From Micromonospora echinospora (lineage in GTDB: Bacteria; Actinomycetota; Actinomycetes; Mycobacteriales; Micromonosporaceae), in contig NZ_LT607413.1 in assembly GCF_900091495.1 (NCBI RefSeq), positions 4,541,001-4,605,000 of the forward strand: 64,000 bases of DNA, read 5' to 3'. A model generated the notes under the pieces. The model made no database searches. It had not been told where the DNA came from and was given only the letters and a program-made list of their open reading frames with translations. This document shows positions 1 to 6,542 of this stretch, in pieces (the stretch's first letter is position 1; each line of letters begins with the position of its first letter). A program made the position numbers and the translations under genes.

Positions 1-394
1 CGGAGTCGGCGATCTTGACGGTGTTGGCGTTGTCGCGGTAGCCGACGACGCTGATGTAGTGACCGCCTTCGAAGGAGTGGGTGGTGCCGTTGGTGTCGGT
101 GGCGGTGCCGGCGATGTTGGCGACGACGGCGCGGCCGTTGTCGACGGCGGTGCGGACGTCGTGGCGGAGGGTGTCGGTCTGCTTGTCGTCGGCCTGGGGG
201 GTGGGGATTTCGATGGTGCGCCAGTCGTTCTTGCCGGCCTTGGTGTTGAGGGCCTTGGTGATCTGGTGGGCGCTGTCGGTGCCGTTCTCGGTGGTGCCCA
301 TCTCCCGGGCGAGGTCGTCCTGGGAGATGTTCTTGTCGAGGGTGGTCAGGGCGTTACGGGCGGCGGCGGGGCCGCAGTAGAAGAAGTTCGGCTG
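1..394. repeat. Near-identical direct repeat, copy A (C39 domain)
   Basis: This stretch aligns to 1555-1948 with about seven mismatches, four of them in one short cluster. From position 395 on, identity drops abruptly through silent changes while the encoded residues stay the same. This is the footprint expected of recent gene conversion between the paralogs. Confidence 0.8.
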
Positions 395-583
395 GGCTTC
401 GTAGCGGACGTTGAGTTCGCGCTGGTTCTTGCTGGGCTTGTCGTGGCCGCGGTCGGTGGTGACCGTGGTGGTGGGGGTGTGGGTGGTGGGGGCGGCGAAG
501 GCGGTCGCGGGGCCGGCGAGGGCGCCTGCGGTGAGGGCGGCGCCGGCGGCGGTCAGGGCGGCCTTACGGATCAGCGTGGTCAT
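1..583 (-). CDS. Secreted C39-family peptidase-like protein, copy A (3' end cut by window)
   Basis: The protein starts at the ATG at 583 and runs off the left window edge, so its C terminus is missing. Seen: a signal peptide (basic MTTLIRKA, then an Ala-rich hydrophobic segment ending near FAAP), a Thr-rich linker, and then a papain-like domain. The probable catalytic Cys is in NFFYCGPAAARNAL, the His in GGHYISVVGY and the Asp/Asn region in VKIADS. This is the pattern of peptidase C39-like proteins (PF13529 type), expected to act outside the cell; the substrate is unknown. An AGGCAGGA ribosome site precedes the start. Its domain is almost identical to the protein at 1475-2131, while the signal and linker differ. 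Function as an active protease is inferred. Confidence 0.8.
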   Translation of the reverse strand, partial: MTTLIRKAALTAAGAALTAGALAGPATAFAAPTTHTPTTTVTTDRGHDKPSKNQRELNVRYEAQPNFFYCGPAAARNALTTLDKNISQDDLAREMGTTENGTDSAHQITKALNTKAGKNDWRTIEIPTPQADDKQTDTLRHDVRTAVDNGRAVVANIAGTATDTNGTTHSFEGGHYISVVGYRDNANTVKIADS

Positions 584-1031
584 GGGGGTGTCCTGCCTTT
601 CCGTTCGTACGGGGGATGTACGCGGGCGCGGGGGCGCCACACGCGAGAAGAAAGGGGGTCGTGGCGCGGGGGCGCTACGGGGATGGTTCTGGGGGGCGCG
701 GTTCCGGGGCTTGGCCTACTCGGTGCGCCAGGTTGGTACAACGCCGTCGGGCCGGTCGGCATTCCGGGTGGCGGGGCACCCGGTCGGGGGCTCGGTGCGG
801 CGGGTCCGGAGGCGAACCATGTACAACGCCCCCACCCCCGGACCGATTCCCGACCGGCACCCGGCGCGAACCGGACATCGGGGGCTCCCCGGTCGACGGC
901 GCCTCCGGCGCCGGTGGCCCGGTGTGACCGGACAACCGGCGCATCCGGCACCCGGCGCCGTACCGGTGACGCGGTGGTGGTCGGGCCGCACCGACGCCAC
1001 CGGTCCCGCATCGTCTGCCACGATGCCCGGT
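584..1031. other. Divergent intergenic region, C39 copy A / ArsC-like gene
   Basis: This 448-base gap lies between two divergent genes. It should hold both promoters, but I could not resolve a convincing -35/-10 pair on either strand. It is GC-rich with some G runs. No ORF here has a ribosome site or recognisable similarity. Confidence 0.4.
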
Positions 1032-1406
1032 ATGGAGATGTGGCACAACCCGTCCTGTTCGAAGTGCGCCGGCGCGCGGGAGACCCTGGACGCCGCGCGC
1101 GTGCCGTACCGGCTGCGGCCCTACCTGGAGCAGCCGCCGAGCGCGGCGGAACTCACCGAGGTGCTGCGTCGCCTCGACGCCCGACCGTGGGACGTCTGCC
1201 GGCTCGGTGAGCGGGCCGCCGTCGAACGGGGCATGGCCGACTGGCCGCGTGACGAGGCGTCCGTGCCCCGCTGGGTCGAGGCGATGGTGGCCGCGCCGGA
1301 GCTGATCCAACGGCCGATCCTGCTGCTCGACGACGGCGGGGCGGTGGTCGGTCGTACCCCCGAGGCGGTGGCCGAGGCGGTGGACCGGGCCGGCGCGGCC
1401 GGCTGA
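1032..1406 (+). CDS. ArsC/Spx-family (arsenate reductase-like) thioredoxin-fold protein
   Basis: A 124-residue protein whose N terminus MEMWHNPSCSKC matches the ArsC-like family (PF03960). The CxxC-like pair is in NPSCSKC, and the family's RPI segment is visible as ELIQRPILLLDDG near residue 90. Family members are thioredoxin-fold reductases or regulators. Arsenate reduction itself is not shown, and no arsenic transporter or ArsR gene is nearby. The start is ambiguous: ATG codons at 1023, 1032 and 1038 are in frame, and 1032 was chosen because homologs usually begin ME-W-NP-CSKC. It sits between the two C39 paralogs and ends at a strong hairpin. Confidence 0.8.
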   Translation: MEMWHNPSCSKCAGARETLDAARVPYRLRPYLEQPPSAAELTEVLRRLDARPWDVCRLGERAAVERGMADWPRDEASVPRWVEAMVAAPELIQRPILLLDDGGAVVGRTPEAVAEAVDRAGAAG

Positions 1407-1422
1407 CGGACCCGGCTACGCG

Positions 1423-1459
1423 ACGACGGGCCGCCCCCGGTCAGGGGGCGGCCCGTCGT
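1423..1459. terminator. Bidirectional terminator hairpin
   Basis: A perfect 16-bp inverted repeat (1423-1438 with 1444-1459) has a 5-base loop. It lies between the convergent ends of the ArsC-like gene and C39 copy B. There is no T-tract, as is usual for actinomycete terminators. Confidence 0.8.
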
Positions 1460-1474
1460 GTGGTGTCACCTGTC

Positions 1475-2131
1475 TCAGGCGGAGTAGCCGCGGGTGGCGA
1501 TCCAGTCGGCGAGGGTTTCGGTGGTGATCCAGTAGGAGGCCTGGTCGGGGTTGGCGGAGTCGGCGATCTTGACGGTGTCGGCGTTGTCGCGGTAGCCGAC
1601 GACGCTGATGTAGTGGCCGCCTTCGAAGGAGTGGGTGGTGCCGTTGGTGTCGGTGGCGGTGCCGGCGATGTTGGCGACGACGGCGCGGCCGTTGTCGACG
1701 GCGGTGCGGACGTCGTGGCGGAGGGTGTCGGTCTGCTTGTCGTCGGCGGACGGGGTGGGGATTTCGATGGTGCGCCAGTCGTTCTTGCCGGCCTTGGTGT
1801 TGAGGGCCTTGGTGATCTGGTGGGCGCTGTCGGTGCCGTTCTCGGTGGTGCCCATCTCCCGGGCGAGGTCGTCCTGGGAGACGTTCTTGTCGAGGGTGGT
1901 CAGGGCGTTACGGGCGGCGGCGGGGCCGCAGTAGAAGAAGTTCGGCTGCGCCTCGTAACGCACGTTCAGCTCCCGCTGACCCTTGTCGTGCCCGCGCTCG
2001 GCGGCCATCGCCATCGGCTGGGGGTTGCTGTCGACGGCGGCGCTCGCGGCGACCGGGCCGGCGATCATCCCACCGGCGAACACGGCGCCGGCAGCGGTCA
2101 GAACGGTCTTGCGGAACAGATCGGTACGCAT
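1475..2131 (-). CDS. Secreted C39-family peptidase-like protein, copy B
   Basis: A complete 218-residue protein with a signal peptide (MRTDLFRKTVL, then a hydrophobic Ala/Gly-rich stretch and a cleavage region near VAASAAVD). A single C39-like papain-fold domain follows. Probable catalytic residues are Cys in FYCGPAAARNAL, His in GGHYISVVGY and the Asp region in VKIADSANPD. It ends with ETLADWIATRGYSA, which shows what is cut off in copy A. The start at 2131 is favoured by GAGAGGTGA a few bases upstream and by the signal peptide beginning there. The domain is nearly identical to copy A, but the signal and linker regions differ. Extracellular action is inferred; the substrate is unknown. Confidence 0.85.
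   Translation of the reverse strand: MRTDLFRKTVLTAAGAVFAGGMIAGPVAASAAVDSNPQPMAMAAERGHDKGQRELNVRYEAQPNFFYCGPAAARNALTTLDKNVSQDDLAREMGTTENGTDSAHQITKALNTKAGKNDWRTIEIPTPSADDKQTDTLRHDVRTAVDNGRAVVANIAGTATDTNGTTHSFEGGHYISVVGYRDNADTVKIADSANPDQASYWITTETLADWIATRGYSA
1555..1948. repeat. Near-identical direct repeat, copy B (C39 domain)
   Basis: Partner of the repeat at 1-394 at a constant offset of 1554. Both copies are in the same orientation and separated by the ArsC-like gene. Such a pair could delete the intervening gene by homologous recombination. Confidence 0.8.
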
Positions 2132-2516
2132 GTCGTCACCTCTCGCTCGGGGGAACGCGGCACCCGGGACGATCCGGGGGTGGGCGCCACGCGAGTAAGG
2201 GTTTCGCGGTGCGTGGGCAACGCCGGCAGACGTCCGGCGGCCAGGGAGATGCAACCAGCCCGGCGGGCCGGTCATTCCGGCCTCCGCTCCCCGGGGGCCG
2301 GGGTGGGGCGGTCGCACGGTGGTCACAACGGCCGGCGGCCCGCGTCCATGCCCGGTCGGCCGGTGACCGGCGTCACCGCACACGGCGCGAACGGCGCAGC
2401 CGGTCACGTACGCCGCCCGGGTTCCGGTGTTTCCGGACAACGGGGACGGGAAAGCGGGCGGCGACGAACGGGACGAGGCGACGACCGGGACGACCGGCCG
2501 ACGAGGGGAGGGTCCG
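2132..2516. other. Divergent intergenic region with an inverted repeat
   Basis: This 385-base gap separates C39 copy B from the beta-helix gene. It contains CGGTGAC (2361-2367) and GTCACCG (2372-2378), a 7-bp inverted repeat with a 4-base spacer that could be an operator. No gene is convincing here. A longer GTG-started reading of the downstream protein from 2427 is open, but it lacks a ribosome site. Confidence 0.4.
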
Positions 2517-4184
2517 GTGCCGTACCAGGTGCCCACCGCGGCCCCGCAGCGGCGGACGCGGGTCTCCGCGGCCCCGCTGTGGTGCGACGCGCGGGAGTTC
2601 GGGCTCCGCGGCGACGGGGTCACCAACGACCAGCCGGCGCTGGCTGCCCTGGTGGACCGCCTCGGCGAGGCGTATGCCGCCGACGGCCAGCCCCGCGTCA
2701 TCCACTGCCCACCGGGGAGCTACTCGATCCGGGACGCCGGCACCATCTGGCGCAGTGGGGTGTCCCTGGTCGGCTCCGGTCCGGCGGCCACCCGGTTCCT
2801 GCTCAGCAACGAGGGCAACCGGGCCGATCCCACCCCGCTGGCCTTCTGGACGACCGTGCAGCACGGCGCGGACCGGGACCGGAACATCGCCGACTGCACC
2901 TTCGCCGACTTCGAGATCGACGGCTCCGGGGTGGCGTTGGCCGACTACAACTACCTCGCCAAGGGCCTCGGCCTGCAATACGTGGTCCGGGGCGTGTTCC
3001 GCAACCTCTACATCCACCACACCGGGGCCACCGGGCTCGGCTGTGACTTCCTCCAGGACAGCCTCATCGACGGGGTGGTGGTGGTCGGCTGCGGTCGTCT
3101 GGACAACGGACAGCAGATGGGCGGGGCCGGCATCGGCATCGGGGTCGGTGGCTGGGGCGGGGTCGAACGGTGCACCATCGCCAACTGCACCACGGTCGGC
3201 AACGGCACCAACGGCATCTTCCTGGAACTCCAGAAGGACTACTGGACCCGGCCGCGCGGCTACCGCATCGTCGGCTGCCACAGCGAGGGCAACCGGTTCG
3301 GGATCTCCGACTGGGGCGTGGACGGGCTGATCGTGTCGGCCTGCACCCTCATCGGCAACCTGGAGGCCGGCTTCGACGTCTCCGCCAACGGCACCGCCGG
3401 TGTCGCCGGCCGGGGCGGGATCGTCAGCGACTGCGTCATCGACGGCAACGTCCTGGACGGGATCAGCATGGGCAACACGCCGGGTCCGTACACGGTGCGC
3501 GGCAACCGGATCAGCGGGAACGGGGCGTACGGCTACCACGAGCACGACCTCGGCCACGGGTACACCGGGCCGGCATCCGACGTCACGATCGACGGCAACG
3601 AACTCTGGGACAACGGGCTGGACGCGATCCGGATCGACCGCCCGATGGCCGACGTGACGGTCACCGGCAACCGGATCCGCAACAACGGTCGCCGGTGCGC
3701 CGCCGCGACCGGTGGCGGCGGTTCGGTGCGCTACGGCCACCGGTCCGTGACCGACCCGGCCGCGCGCTGGCCGGTGAACGGGCACCGGGGCAAGGTGGTG
3801 TGGGTCGGCACCCGGCGGGCGGTGGTGACCGGCAACACCGAGACCGAGCTGACGCTGGCCGAACTGCGCCCGGACACCACCACCGGATGGAACGAGGACG
3901 TCCCGCCGCCCGGCGCGGCCTACGACCTGCCCGCCGCGCCGGTGACGCGGGCCGGGATCGCCGTGAACGCCACCGTCGACTCGGCCACGGTGCGGGGCAA
4001 CCGGATCTGGGACAACCGCGCCGAGCCCACCCAGACCCACGGGTTGTGGATCACCGAGCGTGGGTCCTGCGTCTCCTGCCGAGTCGAGGACAACGACTTC
4101 GCCGGCAACGCGGTGGCCGCCCTACGCCTGGACAACCCGCCGACGGGCGGGTACTGGCACCGTAACGTCACCGAACGGGGCTGA
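2517..4184 (+). CDS. Right-handed beta-helix (pectate lyase superfamily-like) protein
   Basis: A 555-residue protein from the GTG at 2517, chosen because GGGGAGGG lies 5 bases before it; the in-frame GTG at 2427 has no such site. The N terminus (CDAREFGLRGDGVTNDQPAL) is the classic opening of Pectate_lyase_3/GH28-type beta-helix proteins. Many short helix turns follow (RGNRISGN, DGNELWDNG, TGNRIRNN, EDNDFAGN). There is no signal peptide or membrane segment, so a cytoplasmic location or non-classical export is implied. Catalytic residues of polygalacturonase or pectate lyase are not evident, and the substrate is unknown. It converges with the next small gene with only four bases between. Confidence 0.75.
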   Translation: MPYQVPTAAPQRRTRVSAAPLWCDAREFGLRGDGVTNDQPALAALVDRLGEAYAADGQPRVIHCPPGSYSIRDAGTIWRSGVSLVGSGPAATRFLLSNEGNRADPTPLAFWTTVQHGADRDRNIADCTFADFEIDGSGVALADYNYLAKGLGLQYVVRGVFRNLYIHHTGATGLGCDFLQDSLIDGVVVVGCGRLDNGQQMGGAGIGIGVGGWGGVERCTIANCTTVGNGTNGIFLELQKDYWTRPRGYRIVGCHSEGNRFGISDWGVDGLIVSACTLIGNLEAGFDVSANGTAGVAGRGGIVSDCVIDGNVLDGISMGNTPGPYTVRGNRISGNGAYGYHEHDLGHGYTGPASDVTIDGNELWDNGLDAIRIDRPMADVTVTGNRIRNNGRRCAAATGGGGSVRYGHRSVTDPAARWPVNGHRGKVVWVGTRRAVVTGNTETELTLAELRPDTTTGWNEDVPPPGAAYDLPAAPVTRAGIAVNATVDSATVRGNRIWDNRAEPTQTHGLWITERGSCVSCRVEDNDFAGNAVAALRLDNPPTGGYWHRNVTERG

Positions 4185-4188
4185 CCGC

Positions 4189-4377
4189 TCAGCTCTCCCC
4201 GTCGGCCGGCGCGCTCGCGGTGGCCTCCGCGTGCCGGTCCCGCAGCCGGGCCCGGATCTCCTCCGGGGTGTACGCCCGGCGTCGCCGCTCCGCGCGGGCG
4301 ACCACCACACCGGTCGCCGCGACGCCGACCACACCGGCCAGCCCGAGGAGCTTCCACCACTGCATCCGTTGCCGCAT
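4189..4377 (-). CDS. Small single-pass membrane protein (62 aa)
   Basis: Begins MRQRMQWWKLLGLAGV, followed by one hydrophobic helix (about residues 9-27), an Arg-rich stop-transfer segment (RRRR near 31-34) and a short charged tail (YTPEEIRARLRDRH). No family is recognised with certainty; small proteins of this kind are common in Micromonosporaceae. It is transcribed away from the next gene from an overlapping -10 region, and TACCCT (4389-4384, minus strand) lies six bases before the ATG, which suggests a leaderless message. An alternative ATG lies four codons downstream. Confidence 0.65.
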   Translation of the reverse strand: MRQRMQWWKLLGLAGVVGVAATGVVVARAERRRRAYTPEEIRARLRDRHAEATASAPADGES

Positions 4378-4382
4378 GGGCC

Positions 4383-4389
4383 TAGGGTA
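4383..4389. promoter_or_regulatory. Overlapping divergent -10 elements, leaderless starts
   Basis: TAGGGTA reads as TAGGGT on the plus strand (8 bases before the ATG at 4397) and TACCCT on the minus strand (6 bases before the ATG at 4377). One 7-bp core could therefore serve two divergent leaderless transcripts. No -35 box is evident on either side. Confidence 0.5.
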
Positions 4390-4396
4390 GTGCCCC

Positions 4397-5080
4397 ATGA
4401 GCATCAGCCTGGACGAGGCGGTCGAGCTGACCCGCACCGGCGACGTCTGGGTGTTCCGGGGACGCAGCGTGCCGGACCGGGCCATCCAGCTCACCACCAA
4501 CAGTCCGGTCAACCACGTCGGCATGGCCGTGGTGTTGGACGACATGCCGCCGCTGATGTGGCACGCCGAGCTGGGCCGCTCCCTGCCGGACCTGTGGACC
4601 GGCACCCACCAGCGCGGCGTGCAACTGCACGACCTGCGGGACGCGGTCTGCGTCTGGGCCGAGCGGTACGGCCAACGGGCCTGGCTGCGGCAGCTCGAAC
4701 CGCCCGCCGGTCCGGCGATGGAGGAAGCCGTGCTGCGCACCGTCGCCCGGCTCGACGGCACGCCCTTCCCGTCCACCGCCCAGCTCGCCTGGCGCTGGCT
4801 GCGCGGCCGGGTTCCGGCGTTCCCCCGGCCGGCGCTGCCCGGCCGGCGCGGCCCCGTGCCGGCGCCCCCCGCCCCGGCGGGCCACGTCCCGGACCGTCTG
4901 CTGGAGACCGCGTACTGCGCGGAGGTGGTCGCCGTGACCTACGAGGCGATGGGGCTGCTCCCGCCGGGACGGCGGCCGAACTGGTACGACCCGGGCCGCT
5001 TCTGGAGCGGCGACGACCTCGATCTCGAAGCGGGCGCGACGCTCGGCGCGGAGATCGAGGTGCGGATCCCGCCCCGGTGA
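4397..5080 (+). CDS. Permuted papain-like (YiiX/YebB, NlpC/P60-type) protein
   Basis: A 227-residue protein with no signal peptide. The His-bearing strand (NSPVNHVGMAVVLDD, near residue 39) comes before the Cys-bearing helix (YCAEVVAVTYEAMGLL, near residue 175). This is the circularly permuted order of YiiX/YebB-like papain-fold hydrolases. Family members act as amidases or lipid hydrolases; a Pro-rich loop precedes the Cys helix here. The role in this organism is unknown. It is divergent from the 62-residue membrane protein and followed by an NTF2-like gene after 37 bases, possibly co-transcribed. Confidence 0.6.
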   Translation: MSISLDEAVELTRTGDVWVFRGRSVPDRAIQLTTNSPVNHVGMAVVLDDMPPLMWHAELGRSLPDLWTGTHQRGVQLHDLRDAVCVWAERYGQRAWLRQLEPPAGPAMEEAVLRTVARLDGTPFPSTAQLAWRWLRGRVPAFPRPALPGRRGPVPAPPAPAGHVPDRLLETAYCAEVVAVTYEAMGLLPPGRRPNWYDPGRFWSGDDLDLEAGATLGAEIEVRIPPR

Positions 5081-5117
5081 GGTTTGCCCGGACGCCCGAC
5101 CGGCAACTCCTGACGCC

Positions 5118-5507
5118 GTGACAGCCTCCACCGACCTCGGTACGCTCACCGACTTCTTCGACCGGTACGGCGTGGCGCTGACGACCGGCGATGTCTCCGC
5201 CATCGCCAGCTGCTACGCCCTGCCCGGCCTGGTGGTGGCCGACACCTACAGCTTCTCCTTCAGCTCGCCGGCTGCGGTGGCGCTCTCGTTCGTGGGTGCC
5301 GCACCCGACTACCAGGACCGGGAACTGGTGGCCGCCAACGCGGTGATCCTCCAGGTGGAACCGGTCTCCGCGCTGCTGACCCTGGTGGCCGTGCAGTGGG
5401 AGTTCCTGGACAGCGGGGGACAGGCGGTGCCCGGGGAGCGTTACCGTTACCTGCTGCGCGCCACCGACGACGGCCCGGTCATCTGCACCGTGATCCGGGC
5501 CGGCTGA
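5118..5507 (+). CDS. NTF2/SnoaL-like cone-fold protein
   Basis: A 129-residue protein (GTG start) beginning TDLGTLTDFFDRYGVALTTGDVSAIASCYALPGLVV, a typical SnoaL-like/NTF2 alpha-beta cone opening. It continues with alternating strands (SALLTLVAVQWEFLD, RYRYLLRATDDGPVICTVI). Such proteins bind small hydrophobic ligands, and some are isomerases or cyclases. No catalytic set is obvious, so no reaction is assigned. It lies 37 bases after the permuted papain gene in the same direction. Confidence 0.65.
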   Translation: MTASTDLGTLTDFFDRYGVALTTGDVSAIASCYALPGLVVADTYSFSFSSPAAVALSFVGAAPDYQDRELVAANAVILQVEPVSALLTLVAVQWEFLDSGGQAVPGERYRYLLRATDDGPVICTVIRAG

Positions 5508-5584
5508 CCTGCCCGGCGGGCACCGACCGACCGGAGCGACCGATCCGCCCGCGCCGGGTGGGTGCGGCAGTCGACCGTGCTGGC

Positions 5585-5603
5585 TAGGCTTCCCGTTCGG
5601 GAA
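5585..5603 (+). promoter_or_regulatory. Putative -10 with overlapping inverted repeat
   Basis: TAGGCT (5585-5590) overlaps TTCCCG-tt-CGGGAA (5590-5603) by one base. The palindrome sits at the expected transcription start, 18 bases before the ATG at 5621, where a repressor could act. Confidence 0.35.
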
Positions 5604-5620
5604 ACCGACGAGGGAGGACC

Positions 5621-6301
5621 ATGGCCGGGAAGCGTCGTGCGCGGAACGGGTCCACTGTGGCCCTGCTCTCGCCCTGGGCGGTGGTGTCGGTCGGTGTGCT
5701 GGTGATGGTCGTCCTGCTGGGCGTCGCCCTCGGCACGGCCGTCGGCGACCGGCCGTCGGCCGAACCCGGGCCGGCGCTGCCGACCGGTCCGTTGCCGGCG
5801 ATCTCCGCGTCGTCCTTCGCCGCGTCGCGCAGCGCGGCCCCGACGGCGAGCCGGACGGCCCGTCCTTCCCCGACCCCGTCGGCGAGTCCGACCCGCGTGG
5901 CGTCGCCTACCCCGTCGCGTAGCCCGAGCCCGACCGTCGAGTCGGCCCCGATTCCGTTGCTCAGCCAGCCGCCGTCCCCGGCGACGCAGGTCACCGGGGT
6001 CTACCGGGCGGTGGAGACCTACGCCGGGGCGTTCATCGGCGAGGTGCGGGTGACCAACCGGTCCGACACGCCCCGATCCTGGACGGTGCGGGTGGAGGTG
6101 CCGGGCGCGCGCCTGGTGTCGGCCTGGGTGGAGGGATCGGCGCAGGCCGAGGCGAGCGGTTCCCGGTCCCGCTTCACGTTCACCAGCGGGGCCGCCCTCG
6201 CGCCCGGGGCCTCGGCGTCGCTGCGGTTCCACCTCGCCGACACCGGCGCCGCCACCGCTCCGTCAAGCTGCACGGTGGACGGCGCTCCCTGCGGTCGCTG
6301 A
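5621..6301 (+). CDS. Membrane-anchored protein with Ser/Thr/Pro linker and CBM2-like domain
   Basis: 226 residues with GGGAGGA before the ATG. A single N-terminal transmembrane segment (about residues 17-42, hydrophobic from AVVSVGVLVMVVLLGVALG) is followed by a long Ser/Pro/Thr-rich extracellular linker (about 55-125, repeated PTPSASPT-like units). The C-terminal domain of about 100 residues resembles family 2 carbohydrate-binding modules: opening VTGVYRAVETYAGAFIGEV, RVTNRSDTPRSWTVRVEVPG, and Cys residues near the end (SSCTVDGAPC). Carbohydrate binding is inferred. A 60-bp palindromic element follows 12 bases after the stop codon. Confidence 0.6.
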   Translation: MAGKRRARNGSTVALLSPWAVVSVGVLVMVVLLGVALGTAVGDRPSAEPGPALPTGPLPAISASSFAASRSAAPTASRTARPSPTPSASPTRVASPTPSRSPSPTVESAPIPLLSQPPSPATQVTGVYRAVETYAGAFIGEVRVTNRSDTPRSWTVRVEVPGARLVSAWVEGSAQAEASGSRSRFTFTSGAALAPGASASLRFHLADTGAATAPSSCTVDGAPCGR

Positions 6302-6313
6302 CCTCCCCCGTCA

Positions 6314-6373
6314 GGTGGTAGCAGGGGACCCCTGTTACCGCTTTCTGCCGAGCAGGGGTCCCCTGCAACCACG
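6314..6373. repeat. 60-bp palindromic element, copy 1
   Basis: The arms GGTGGTAGCAGGGGACCCCTG and GCAGGGGTCCCCTGCAACCAC pair across an 18-base loop, and each arm also holds its own palindrome, CAGGGG-A/T-CCCCTG. A second copy, about 88 percent identical, lies at 33389-33448. Both sit in a gap just after a stop codon. It may act as a terminator or be a dispersed REP-like element. Confidence 0.75.
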
Positions 6374-6470
6374 GCAGCAACGGCGAATGGCGCGGGCGTG
6401 GTTCGCTGCGGCGGCCATCGCCCCCGCCGAGGCAGCACCCTGCAAGCCGGTCGCAATATTTCGACTTGGT

Positions 6471-6509
6471 TTGCAAACTATTGCAGAACGTTTCGGTAAG
6501 GACTAGCGT
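6471..6509 (+). promoter_or_regulatory. Promoter with TTGCAA/TTGCAG repeats, pulA
   Basis: TTGCAG (6481-6486) and TAGCGT (6504-6509) are spaced by exactly 17 bases in an unusually AT-rich patch 34 bases before the pulA start. A second TTGCAA (6471-6476) repeats the motif ten bases upstream. TTGCA direct repeats recall the operators of LacI-type maltose regulators in streptomycetes. Binding by a MalR-like repressor is inferred. Confidence 0.55.
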
Positions 6510-6542
6510 GCGGGCCAATCTACGACCACGGAAAGGCCGTCG

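Noticed and set aside
2427..2516. 30-codon N-terminal extension of the beta-helix protein
   Set aside because: No ribosome site before the GTG at 2427, whereas the GTG at 2517 has GGGGAGGG; the extension has no domain.
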